This document shows, in pieces, positions 7,466-15,163 of a stretch of 20,704 bases of DNA (its first letter is position 1; each line of letters begins with the position of its first letter). Both the position numbers and the translations under genes were made by a program. Source of the DNA: B16-G9 sp964400655 (GTDB lineage Bacteria > Bacteroidota > Bacteroidia > Bacteroidales > F082); assembly GCA_964400655.1 (NCBI GenBank), contig CAYNVN010000127.1, forward strand, positions 1 through 20,704, given 5' to 3'. Below the pieces are notes generated by a model, which had not been told where the DNA came from, did no database searches, and saw only the letters and a program-made list of their open reading frames with translations.

Positions 7466-9316
7466 CTATCGTATCAGTTCCACAATCAACGGCGATTTTG
7501 CTGGAACGGTGATGCTGTTAAGACTGTTGAAAGTTGTATTATCCATTACCGAACGGCCCTTTGTAAATCCTTTCATATTTTCTGCAAAGCGCGACAAATC
7601 AACCGCTTTATCATTATCCGAATTGTTTAACAAAACCATAACCGTTTCGTTATTATTTGAACGAAAATAGACATAAACACCGTTTTCAGGAATATAGTGA
7701 ATAAGTTTGCCGGTATGGATAACCTCTTTGGTTTTTCGCCAGTTCATCAATGTTTTTAAAAAATCAAACGCTTGGTTTTGCTGTTTGGTACGGCCGTTTG
7801 CAGTAAAAGCATTGCGAACATCGTCCGGCCAGCCTCCCGGAAAATCTTTCCTGATATCGCCATGGCCGTTGTGTTCATGGCCGGTCATTAAAATTTCGGT
7901 TCCATAATATATTTGCGGAATACCCCTTGTTGTCATTAAAAAAGCCATGGCAAGTTTAAACTTGCGAATATCCTTGTTTACTTTTGAAAAAAAGCGGTCA
8001 CCGTCATGGTTATCTGCAAAAAGCACCAGATTTTCGGGATGGCTGTAAACAAAATCCTGCGACAACACTTCGTAAAGTTCTGCCGTTCCGGTGGTCCATC
8101 CTTCCTGCTCGTTAAAGGCTTTGCTTACGGCATACATCAGCGGAAAATCAAATACATTGGTTAGGTGCGAGTGGTATCCGTCGAAATTACGGTCGTTCTC
8201 CATCCAGTAGGCTACCGAAACCGGATAGGAGAGCCAGGCTTCACCCACCACATTAAAACCGGGGTACTCCTGCAAAATACGCTGCATCCATTTGGCCATA
8301 AAGTCTTTATAGGGATAAGGGTAGGTATCCTGTCGGATTCCGTCAAGTCCGGTAAATTCAATCCACCAGATGCTGTTTTGAATAAGATACTCAGCTACCA
8401 GTTCATTATCCTGATTCAGATCGGCCATGGAGGTATCAAACCATCCGGCAACCATTTTACGGTAATCATATCCCGAGGCGTGGGGGTCGGTAACCACACC
8501 ACCCCGGTAGTTTGAACGGGTAAACTCAGGCCATTTATTGTACCAGTCTGCCGCGGGCAGGTCATCCTTCCAAAAATAATTGGTGCCACAATGGTTAAAC
8601 ACCATATCCTGTATGATTTTCAAACCTTTTTGATGTGCCTGTTGAACAAGCTCTTTGTAATCGTTGTTGCTTCCGAAACGCGGATCAACCTTATAGAAAT
8701 CGGTCATGGCATAACCGTGATACGAATATGCAGGCATATTATTTTCCAACAGCGGATTTATCCAAACGGCTGTAACACCCAGCTGTTTTAAATAATCCAG
8801 ATGCTCTTCAATACCCTTGATATCGCCGCCGTGCCTGCCGTTGGGATCAGGCCGGTTGGCTTTTTCAAGCATACCGGCAACGTTATCGTTGGTGGTGTCG
8901 CCATTGGCAAACCGGTCGGGCATCAGCAAATAGATAACATCGGAAGCATCGAAACCGGCATGCGTACCCAAACGGCTGTTACGTTTTTTCAGCTCATAAT
9001 CAATAGTAACCACCGGTTTTTTACCCTTTTTAAAAAAAACGGTAACCGTTCCGGGTTGTGCCGTTTCATCGATAATAAGATTCAGAAACAAATAGTTGGG
9101 GCTTTCAACATGAACCACGCTTTCCAGAGTAACTCCGTCGTAATTAACCGAAGGAACCGTTTGAGATATATTTTCGCCGTGAACCATCAGCTGCAAATGA
9201 TGGTTTTTCATCCCTGTCCACCAAAAGGGCGGATCAACCCTGTCGATTTTTATGTTTGATGAAAATGCTCCGCCATATAGCAAAGCAAAAAGTAACAACA
9301 AATAGAGACGTTTCAT
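7466..9316 (-). CDS. Secreted GH13 cyclomaltodextrinase/neopullulanase (SusA-like)
   Basis: The chosen ATG at 9314-9316 gives 616 residues with a clean signal peptide (MKRLYLLLLFALLYGG). The frame stays open upstream to an ATG at 9466, but a promoter at 9348-9377 lies inside that extension, so the shorter start is preferred. The N-terminal beta-domain (about 22-110, DPPFWWTGMKN) is the cyclomaltodextrinase N-domain. The GH13 barrel shows region I DMVFNH (237-242), nucleophile Asp330 in GIRQDTYPY, acid/base Glu359 in VVGEAW and Asp438 in ADNHD. A short C-terminal beta-domain ends the protein. Length and architecture match Bacteroides SusA-type neopullulanases, which cut starch fragments, cyclodextrins or pullulan in the periplasm. 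It is the first gene of a six-gene operon. No SusC/SusD genes are present in the window. Confidence 0.93.
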   Translation of the reverse strand: MKRLYLLLLFALLYGGAFSSNIKIDRVDPPFWWTGMKNHHLQLMVHGENISQTVPSVNYDGVTLESVVHVESPNYLFLNLIIDETAQPGTVTVFFKKGKKPVVTIDYELKKRNSRLGTHAGFDASDVIYLLMPDRFANGDTTNDNVAGMLEKANRPDPNGRHGGDIKGIEEHLDYLKQLGVTAVWINPLLENNMPAYSYHGYAMTDFYKVDPRFGSNNDYKELVQQAHQKGLKIIQDMVFNHCGTNYFWKDDLPAADWYNKWPEFTRSNYRGGVVTDPHASGYDYRKMVAGWFDTSMADLNQDNELVAEYLIQNSIWWIEFTGLDGIRQDTYPYPYKDFMAKWMQRILQEYPGFNVVGEAWLSYPVSVAYWMENDRNFDGYHSHLTNVFDFPLMYAVSKAFNEQEGWTTGTAELYEVLSQDFVYSHPENLVLFADNHDGDRFFSKVNKDIRKFKLAMAFLMTTRGIPQIYYGTEILMTGHEHNGHGDIRKDFPGGWPDDVRNAFTANGRTKQQNQAFDFLKTLMNWRKTKEVIHTGKLIHYIPENGVYVYFRSNNNETVMVLLNNSDNDKAVDLSRFAENMKGFTKGRSVMDNTTFNSLNSITVPAKSPLIVELIR

Positions 9317-9347
9317 TTTTTTCTCTTTTAAAACCGTAAATAAAGCC

Positions 9348-9377
9348 CAAAGATAACCATATAAAACAGACTCAAAA
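9348..9377 (-). promoter_or_regulatory. Putative Bacteroidota promoter for the GH13-GH31 operon
   Basis: On the minus strand, TATCTTTG (9355-9348) matches the TAnnTTTG -7 element exactly. TTTTG (9377-9373) upstream matches the -33 element, with 17 bp between them, within the range reported for the phylum. The start site would fall near 9341, giving a leader of about 25 nt to the ATG at 9316. This supports the short start chosen for the GH13 gene. Confidence 0.6.
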
Positions 9378-9432
9378 CGGGGCATCATTATTAATCTGCC
9401 CGCTATTTGCAACACCCGGTAAATATTTATCA

Positions 9433-9514
9433 AAAACGATTCACCCGCAATCGTTTTAAACCTCATGGCATATATATTTAAAACGCTTGACAGTATGCCC
9501 GTTTTCTTCGTTTT
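9433..9514. promoter_or_regulatory. Cluster of AAAACG/CGTTTT elements, candidate operator region
   Basis: In the divergent region between the two GH13 genes, AAAACGATT (9433-9441) and AATCGTTTT (9449-9457) form a perfect 9-bp inverted repeat with a 7-bp spacer. A second perfect pair overlaps it: CGTTTTAAA (9452-9460) with TTTAAAACG (9477-9485). Two more CGTTTT copies lie at 9500-9505 and 9509-9514, and one AAAACG at 9374-9379 abuts the minus-strand -33 box. The AAACG...CGTTT shape resembles LacI/CcpA-family operators. The site lies upstream of both promoters, so it could serve activation of both directions. The regulator is not in the window. Confidence 0.5.
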
Positions 9515-9546
9515 GCGATAAACCTTTTTAGCGACCTTTAATTAGA

Positions 9547-9554
9547 TATTTTTG
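9547..9554 (+). promoter_or_regulatory. Putative -7 element for the TreS-like gene
   Basis: TATTTTTG at 9547-9554 matches TAnnTTTG and lies 24 bp before the ATG at 9579, predicting a very short leader. No convincing -33 TTTG was seen at the usual distance. Confidence 0.45.
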
Positions 9555-9578
9555 CAGATATAAAATCTTTGAAAAATC

Positions 9579-11264
9579 ATGACCGAAAAAGCACGATTAT
9601 ATCAATACTGGCAGGAGTTATACCCCGATTACGGCACCGAAAAACTGGATGACTTTCTACAAAAAAACCAACCGGTAAAAGCAGCCGGCGAAACAAACGA
9701 CTGGTATAAAGATGCCGTTATTTATTCGCTTTATGTTGACCTGTTTGCCGGCGATATAAAAGGGCTTACCGGCAAACTTGATTACCTGCAGGAGCTGGGG
9801 GTTAACTGCCTTTGGCTGCTTCCGGTACTGGATTCGCCCATGCGCGATGCCGGCTTTGACATTCGCAATTACGACCGCATACGAGCCGAATTGCTCGGAT
9901 TACCCGAATCGTTTACTAAAGAAGAACAGGAAAAGGTGTTCGGCGGGTTTTTAAACGAAGCACACAACAGAGGGATCAGGGTGATTTTTGATGTAGCCAT
10001 CAATCACACTTCGGAAGAACACCCATGGTTTCAGGAATCAAAAAAATCGGAGGATAACCCCTACCGGGATTTTTATATCTGGAGTAAAACCGCTGCCGAA
10101 TATGCCGAAGCCCGGATTATTTTTAAAGGCATCGAAACATCTAACTGGCAAAAGGAAGGAGATGCCTATTTCTTCCATCGCTTTTTTAATTTTCAACCCG
10201 ACCTGAACTATAAAAATCCCGATGTGTTGCTGGCCATGAGCAGCAACTTGCTTTACTGGCAAAGCATGGGCGTTGACGGATTCAGGGCCGATGCCATTCC
10301 GTACCTCTGGAAAGAGGAGGGCACCACCTGCGAAAACCTGCCCAAAACACATACAGTGGTTAAATTTTTCAGGGCAGTGCTCGACCATGTAAAACCCGGT
10401 TCATTACTGCTTGCCGAAGCCTGCCAGCAGCCTGCAGAGGTGGTAAAATATCTTGGTAAAGGCGATGAGTGTCATGCTGCTTACCATTTTCCGCTGATGC
10501 CGCAAATGTTCAAAGCACTTGCCACGCAATCGGGTAGTCCGGTGCAAAATGTATTAAGTCAGGATGTTACCCCTCCCATTCCCGAAGGTTCGCAGTGGTT
10601 TACCTTTTTAAGACTGCACGACGAGTTAAGCCTTGAACTGGTTTATGTTTCGGAAGAGGACAGAAAATATATCCACGAAAACTATTGCCACAATCCGGAA
10701 TGGGATTTCAGGGTGGGCGAAGGTATTTCGGCCCGTTTATCGGAACTGATGAAACGCAACCCCGACTCCATCGCCCTTGCATACTCTTTAATGCTCACAC
10801 TGATAGGCACTCCGGTGGTTTATTATGGCGATGAATTCGGAAAACTTAACGACGAATCGTTTTACAAAGAGATGATAAAACTTACCGGAAAAGACGACAC
10901 CCGCTTTTTGGTAAGAGGCCGTGTTGACTGGGAAAATCTGGAAAGGGAGTTGAAAAACAGCAACAGTTACCATGCCCGTGTTTACAATCTGTTAAAGCCC
11001 ATGATAAACATACGGCGACAAAATCATGTTTTCGGAAGGGGAACAACCTCTTTTGTTGATTTAAACAACCGGCATCTGCTTGCATATTACCGCGAACACA
11101 ACAACCAGAAAATCATGGTTATCAACAACCTGAGCCATCAGCCGCAACAGGTTAACACAAACATCCCCGAAAACAGGGAGGTGCTGTTTCAAAACAATGT
11201 TGAAACCGCAGAAGACAAGACCCTGCTGTTGCAATCGAGGGGATTTGTGTGGATTAAGGTTTAA
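9579..11264 (+). CDS. GH13 enzyme, trehalose-synthase (TreS)-like, cytoplasmic
   Basis: This 561-residue protein lacks a signal peptide. The GH13 barrel begins at WYKDAVIYSLYVDLF (about 42-56). Region I is DVAINH (138-143). The nucleophile is Asp238 in FRADAIPYLWKEEGTTCENL, a block close to the FRADAVPYLxxREGTxCENLPETH of trehalose synthases. The acid/base is Glu280 in LLAEACQQP, and the transition-state Asp348 sits in LRLHDELSLE, matching the TreS LRNHDELTLE block. The Asn that normally precedes HD is Leu346 here. GTPVVYYGDEFG (410-421) is the last conserved strand, and a small C-terminal beta-domain follows. The likely activity is maltose/trehalose isomerisation or alpha-glucoside hydrolysis/transfer in the cytoplasm. 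There is no maltokinase fusion or neighbour. It is transcribed divergently from the secreted GH13-GH31 genes and probably handles their products. Confidence 0.85.
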   Translation: MTEKARLYQYWQELYPDYGTEKLDDFLQKNQPVKAAGETNDWYKDAVIYSLYVDLFAGDIKGLTGKLDYLQELGVNCLWLLPVLDSPMRDAGFDIRNYDRIRAELLGLPESFTKEEQEKVFGGFLNEAHNRGIRVIFDVAINHTSEEHPWFQESKKSEDNPYRDFYIWSKTAAEYAEARIIFKGIETSNWQKEGDAYFFHRFFNFQPDLNYKNPDVLLAMSSNLLYWQSMGVDGFRADAIPYLWKEEGTTCENLPKTHTVVKFFRAVLDHVKPGSLLLAEACQQPAEVVKYLGKGDECHAAYHFPLMPQMFKALATQSGSPVQNVLSQDVTPPIPEGSQWFTFLRLHDELSLELVYVSEEDRKYIHENYCHNPEWDFRVGEGISARLSELMKRNPDSIALAYSLMLTLIGTPVVYYGDEFGKLNDESFYKEMIKLTGKDDTRFLVRGRVDWENLERELKNSNSYHARVYNLLKPMINIRRQNHVFGRGTTSFVDLNNRHLLAYYREHNNQKIMVINNLSHQPQQVNTNIPENREVLFQNNVETAEDKTLLLQSRGFVWIKV

Positions 11265-11281
11265 AAATTCGTTACAAAAAC

Positions 11282-12751
11282 TTATTTAAGGCTCCATCGG
11301 GCTCCCTCTTTGGTATCTTTTATCACGATACCCAGTTTGGTAAGCTCATCGCGAATTTTGTCGGCCGTAGCATAATCTTTATTTTGTTTGGCATCCTGCC
11401 GGATTTTAAGAATGGTATCCATAAGATAATCAATTATGCGGTCGTTGCCGTCCGATGCTTTTTCGTCGCGAAGCCCCAGCAGGTCAAAAACAAAAGTTTT
11501 AAAAAATGATTTCAGAAAATCAATATCCTCCTGCGAAAGTTTCTCTTTTCCATCGTTAACCTGATTGATAATTTTAGCGGTTTCAAACAGGTGGGCAATA
11601 ACAATGGGCGTGTTGAGGTCGTCATCCATGGCCTCATAGCATTTGGTTTCGTATTTCCTCACATCAACACTGCTTTCTGACGAGGCTTTCAAATCGTTTA
11701 ACAGATGCCAGGCATCCAACAGACGGTTGAGTCCCTTTTCGGCGGCATTCAGCGCTTCGTTACTGAAATCGAGCGTACTGCGATAATGAGCCTGTAAAAT
11801 AAAGAACCGGATAACCATCGGATTGTAAGCACGGTCGAGAGCATCGTGATTTCCGCTGAAAAACTCATCAAGTGTAATGAAATTATTAAGCGACTTACCC
11901 ATTTTTTGCCCGTTGATGGTAATCATGTTGTTGTGCATCCAGTATTTCACGGGGTCGTGGCCGTTGGCGGCATTGGCCTGGGCAATCTCCGATTCGTGAT
12001 GAGGGAACAACAAATCCATTCCGCCACCGTGAATATCAAATGTTTCGCCGAGGTATTTTTTACCCATGGCCGAGCACTCCAGGTGCCAGCCGGGGTAACC
12101 TTCACTCCAGGGCGAGGGCCAGTGCATAATATGTTTGGGGTCGGCTTTTTTCCATAAAGCAAAATCGAAACTGTTTTTTTTCTCCTCCTGGCCTGCCAGC
12201 TCACGGGTATTCTCTATCAGCTCTTCTATTTTACGTCCCGAAAGTTTCCCATAGTGATAATCTTTATTGTATTTCTCCACGTCAAAGTAAACCGAGCCTT
12301 CCGACTCATAAGCATAACCGTTGGCAAGTATCTGTTTTACCATCTCCATCTGTTCGATGATATGGCCCGAAGCGGTGGGTTCAATGCTTGGCGGAAGCGT
12401 GTTAAGCTGTTCCATGTTGTAATGATAACGGTCGGAGTAAAATTTTACAAGCTCCATGGGTTCCAGCTCTTCAAGTCTTGCTTTTTTTTGTATCTTATCT
12501 TCTCCCGAATCGGCATCGTTTTCCAAATGACCCACATCGGTAATATTACGCACATAACGCACCTTGTAACCAATATGTTTCAGGTAACGAAATAAAATAT
12601 CAAATGTAATGGCGGGGCGGGCATGGCCAAGGTGAGCATCGCCGTAAACCGTAGGGCCGCACACATACATGCCCACATGCGGTGGTTTTATGGGTTGAAA
12701 AAGTTCTTTCCTGCGCGAAAGGGTATTATAAATATGCAGCTTGTGTTCCAT
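11282..12751 (-). CDS. cysS: Cysteine--tRNA ligase
   Basis: This 489-residue class I aminoacyl-tRNA synthetase has the CysRS signatures. These are CGPTVYGDAHLGHAR (31-45, with Cys31 and the HIGH-type HLGH at 40-43), Cys236 in WHLECSAMG, the HHESE block at 261-265 (zinc-site residues), and KMGKS (293-297) in place of KMSKS. The DALR-type anticodon-side helices and the C-terminal KIRDEL block follow. It charges tRNA-Cys in the cytoplasm. Length is usual. It converges on the TreS-like gene with a 17-bp gap and no evident terminator between them. It has its own promoter at 12771-12778, so it is probably monocistronic. Confidence 0.98.
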   Translation of the reverse strand: MEHKLHIYNTLSRRKELFQPIKPPHVGMYVCGPTVYGDAHLGHARPAITFDILFRYLKHIGYKVRYVRNITDVGHLENDADSGEDKIQKKARLEELEPMELVKFYSDRYHYNMEQLNTLPPSIEPTASGHIIEQMEMVKQILANGYAYESEGSVYFDVEKYNKDYHYGKLSGRKIEELIENTRELAGQEEKKNSFDFALWKKADPKHIMHWPSPWSEGYPGWHLECSAMGKKYLGETFDIHGGGMDLLFPHHESEIAQANAANGHDPVKYWMHNNMITINGQKMGKSLNNFITLDEFFSGNHDALDRAYNPMVIRFFILQAHYRSTLDFSNEALNAAEKGLNRLLDAWHLLNDLKASSESSVDVRKYETKCYEAMDDDLNTPIVIAHLFETAKIINQVNDGKEKLSQEDIDFLKSFFKTFVFDLLGLRDEKASDGNDRIIDYLMDTILKIRQDAKQNKDYATADKIRDELTKLGIVIKDTKEGARWSLK

Positions 12752-12770
12752 AACAATAATTATTTGGCTG

Positions 12771-12778
12771 CAAAATTA
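12771..12778 (-). promoter_or_regulatory. Putative -7 element for cysS
   Basis: The minus strand reads TAATTTTG (12778-12771), an exact TAnnTTTG, 19 bp upstream of the cysS ATG at 12751. No clear -33 TTG was seen 17-23 bp further upstream. Confidence 0.45.
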
Positions 12779-12820
12779 GTAAAGGTATTTGATTTATGAA
12801 GTTTGCGTTGAACTAAAGTT

Positions 12821-12847
12821 GTTTTCCGTTACGGTTCAAACGAAAAC
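12821..12847. repeat. Hairpin between the DUF6873-type gene and cysS
   Basis: GTTTTCCGTT (12821-12830) pairs with AACGAAAAC (12839-12847) as a 9-bp stem with one bulged C and an 8-base loop. It begins 27 nt after the stop of the upstream minus-strand gene. There is no T-run after the stem on that strand (AACTTTAG follows), so it may be a weak terminator, an mRNA 3'-end stem or an operator near the cysS promoter. Confidence 0.3.
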
Positions 12848-12873
12848 ACTGCGACGGTTTAACCTGCCCAACG

Positions 12874-13563
12874 TCAGATAAAAATTATGCTCCCCGCATC
12901 AAACAACGGCCCGTTGCCAGACTCAATAATCTCATAATTGTCCTTGCATAAAAAATTCCTGATCTTATCGCCGCCGGAAAAACGGTTCAACGATCCCGTA
13001 AAAAATATGCTGTTTTCCAAAATACCGGCAGTACCCCCTATAAAACCGTGCCGATAACCGGGCAGTACAATTCCCTCAGGGTTAACATATAGCACCTCAA
13101 AACCCTGTTTGCTTAAAACCTTTTCTATGCCTTTGTCGGAAGTAATAAAACGGTTGTTTTTTAAGGCAAGCAAACTGCATCTTGCATATCCCTGCCCGAT
13201 GTGAATGGTTTTAAGATTATTATAAGTTTCAATAATTACAGGATCGGTAATCTTTGTATTGTGAATAAGATAATCTTCCGTTATTACCACATTGTATCGG
13301 GCTGTATGGGGATATTTGTTGCCAACAGGCAGCCTGCCGGTAATAAAATCAACCCCGTGTTTTTGTAGCAGATTAAGATATTTGCGCGGGGTGTTGGGTG
13401 CAACAATCAGTTTACCGTTACCGGAGCAGAAAAAAAGGTCGGCATGACCCGAAACCTCCGGATAAGTGATGCCTGAGGTTTCAAACAAGATAACTTCTCC
13501 AAAACCGGCAAGAGAATCTGTAACCTCTTTGGATATCTGCCGGTTTACCATACACTTCATCAT
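12874..13563 (-). CDS. Conserved hypothetical, GME-fold protein (DUF6873-type)
   Basis: This 229-residue soluble protein lacks a signal peptide or membrane segments. I recognise the pattern of the DUF6873 group, placed in the guanidino-group-modifying enzyme (GME) fold with arginine deiminases and DDAH. The cues are SGHADLFFCSGN (38-49), GYARCSLLAL (125-134), FITSDKGIEKVL (139-150) and the hallmark LPGYRHGFIGGTAG (167-180). In catalytic GME enzymes a Cys near the C-terminus is the nucleophile; the equivalent end here is SGNGPLFDAGSIIFI with no Cys. Asp42 and His172 could be remaining active-site residues, and Cys129 lies elsewhere. Two ATGs (13563 and 13560) are possible starts. It is alone on this strand, 122 bp before cysS and divergent from the sulfatase. 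The function is unknown; the family name rests on memory of motifs. Confidence 0.7.
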   Translation of the reverse strand: MMKCMVNRQISKEVTDSLAGFGEVILFETSGITYPEVSGHADLFFCSGNGKLIVAPNTPRKYLNLLQKHGVDFITGRLPVGNKYPHTARYNVVITEDYLIHNTKITDPVIIETYNNLKTIHIGQGYARCSLLALKNNRFITSDKGIEKVLSKQGFEVLYVNPEGIVLPGYRHGFIGGTAGILENSIFFTGSLNRFSGGDKIRNFLCKDNYEIIESGNGPLFDAGSIIFI

Positions 13564-13685
13564 GGCGTAAAGTTAAAATTTCTTTGCCATAAAACAATAA
13601 CGGAGATACCTGCCGGTATTAATAAATGGCATCATTTCTGTAAATTAATTTTAAGCCATTTCATAAATAATGACGGGTAAAATAA

Positions 13686-13693
13686 TAATTTTG
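13686..13693 (+). promoter_or_regulatory. Putative -7 element for the sulfatase-GH3 unit
   Basis: TAATTTTG at 13686-13693 matches TAnnTTTG and lies 27 bp before the sulfatase ATG at 13721. No good -33 element is visible at the expected distance. Confidence 0.45.
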
Positions 13694-13720
13694 TTTTTTG
13701 TTACATTTTAAATTAAAATC

Positions 13721-15154
13721 ATGAGAATAAAGATATTGTTCATTATGTCGGTTATTGCCCTAAGCGGTAGTTATCTATTAAACGGACAGAACCAACCCGA
13801 TACAAAACCCAATATTGTTTTTATTGAGGTAGATGATTTAATGTTTGAGTTCAAAGGATTTTACGATAGCGAATTTATTAAAACACCCAACATTGACAAA
13901 CTTGCCCAAGAGGGTGTTTTTTTTAAAAACGCCTCATGTCAGGGGATGATGTGCGGCCCTTCACGAAATTCGCTTATGACCGGTATGTACCCTCACAATC
14001 TGGGGTTTTATTATAACGGACAATTGAGGAAACTGCCGGAGGGTGTTTGGACATTTCCGCAGGGGCTGCAACGTGCAGGGTACTATACCGCATGGGTGGG
14101 TAAAAGTCATATTCGTCCCGGAGGAAAAGACAAAACAAAAGCCATGAAAAGAAAAATGGGATTTGATTTTGTGAAACAAACCAAAGGGCGTGTTGTTTTG
14201 TGTCGTAATCTGAAAAACAATAAAAACGTTGATAACGACTGGTACCTCTCTTACCTAAAAAGTAAAGGTGAGCTGGAAACCTTTAAAAAACAGTGCTATA
14301 AAATAAGCACTTTGGATGATGATTATTTAGATGGCTTTTTTACCGCCGAAGCGATAAAGTTCATTAAAGATTACAACAGGCAAAAACCGCTTTTTTTGTG
14401 GTTAAACTATACACTACCCCACGGTCCTTTTGATGTGCCCGAAAAATATCACACATACAAACCGGAGAATATGCCCGGCCCCACAACAACAACCAACTAT
14501 AAAACTCCCGAAGGACTTATCAGAAAAACAAAACCCATAAAAGGAGATAATAAAATAAAAAAATATCAGGCAGGTTTTTGCGCCAACATATCCTATCTTG
14601 ACAAACAGGTTGGTAAAATTATTGAAGCACTCAAACAAAACCAACTGTACAAAAACACCGTAATTGTTTTCTTTTCCGACCACGGGCTGATGATGGGTAA
14701 CCACAACCTTATTCACAAAGGCACCCTGTTTCGCGAAGTAACCGACCCGGTACTGGTTATTTCGTGGCCGGCAAAAATGCAAAAAAACATCATTATTGAC
14801 GACCCTGTTGAGCTCACCGATCTTGTAAGAACCACGCTTGAACTTGCCGGTGCGGGCAAAAAAGACCTGAACATGCGAAAAACAAGCGTAAGCCTTTTAC
14901 CCGCACTCTACAGGGCGGAACATATAAATCGTAAATATGCCTTTGGCGAAGTGGAAGATTATATTATGGTTACCGACGGCAAATACCGCCTGATTAAAGG
15001 CGATGATGCAGTGCTGCTTTTTGACGATGAAAAAGACCCCTTTAACCTTACCGATATTGCCGGTGAACATCCTGATATTGTTAAAACGCTCTCCAATGCC
15101 ATTGATAACTGGATTAAGGAAACCGGCAGGATTTTACCCCCAAAAACCTTTTAA
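13721..15154 (+). CDS. Secreted S1-family sulfatase
   Basis: This 477-residue protein has a signal peptide (about residues 1-22, MRIKILFIMSVIALSGSYLL). It shows the full type I sulfatase active-site set. There is the metal pair Asp38-Asp39 in IEVDDL. CGPSR at 78-82 has Cys78 converted to formylglycine by a maturase. Further residues are Lys128/His130 in GKSHIRP, His234 in LPHGPF, Asp320-His321 in FFSDHG, and Lys333. The layout is like iduronate-2-sulfatase-type S1 enzymes, though the substrate cannot be fixed. It hydrolyses sulfate esters on a polysaccharide or glycoside outside the cytoplasm. The next gene, a secreted GH3, starts 9 bp downstream, so the pair probably strips sulfate and then cleaves the sugar. 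An anaerobic maturase (anSME) must be encoded elsewhere. Confidence 0.93.
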   Translation: MRIKILFIMSVIALSGSYLLNGQNQPDTKPNIVFIEVDDLMFEFKGFYDSEFIKTPNIDKLAQEGVFFKNASCQGMMCGPSRNSLMTGMYPHNLGFYYNGQLRKLPEGVWTFPQGLQRAGYYTAWVGKSHIRPGGKDKTKAMKRKMGFDFVKQTKGRVVLCRNLKNNKNVDNDWYLSYLKSKGELETFKKQCYKISTLDDDYLDGFFTAEAIKFIKDYNRQKPLFLWLNYTLPHGPFDVPEKYHTYKPENMPGPTTTTNYKTPEGLIRKTKPIKGDNKIKKYQAGFCANISYLDKQVGKIIEALKQNQLYKNTVIVFFSDHGLMMGNHNLIHKGTLFREVTDPVLVISWPAKMQKNIIIDDPVELTDLVRTTLELAGAGKKDLNMRKTSVSLLPALYRAEHINRKYAFGEVEDYIMVTDGKYRLIKGDDAVLLFDDEKDPFNLTDIAGEHPDIVKTLSNAIDNWIKETGRILPPKTF

Positions 15155-15163
15155 ATTATTGAT

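Noticed and set aside
9317..9466. 50-residue N-terminal extension of the secreted GH13 protein
   Set aside because: It precedes a perfect signal peptide, contains the promoter at 9348-9377 and part of the repeat cluster, and has no domain features.
11265..11281. Terminator between the TreS-like gene and cysS
   Set aside because: The 17-bp gap contains no inverted repeat; transcripts may overlap or end by another mechanism.
13585..13631. TGCCAT/ATGGCA inverted pair and a 5-4-5 dyad (13606-13619) between the DUF6873-type gene and the sulfatase
   Set aside because: The arms are short and the first pair is 35 bp apart; not distinguishable from chance.
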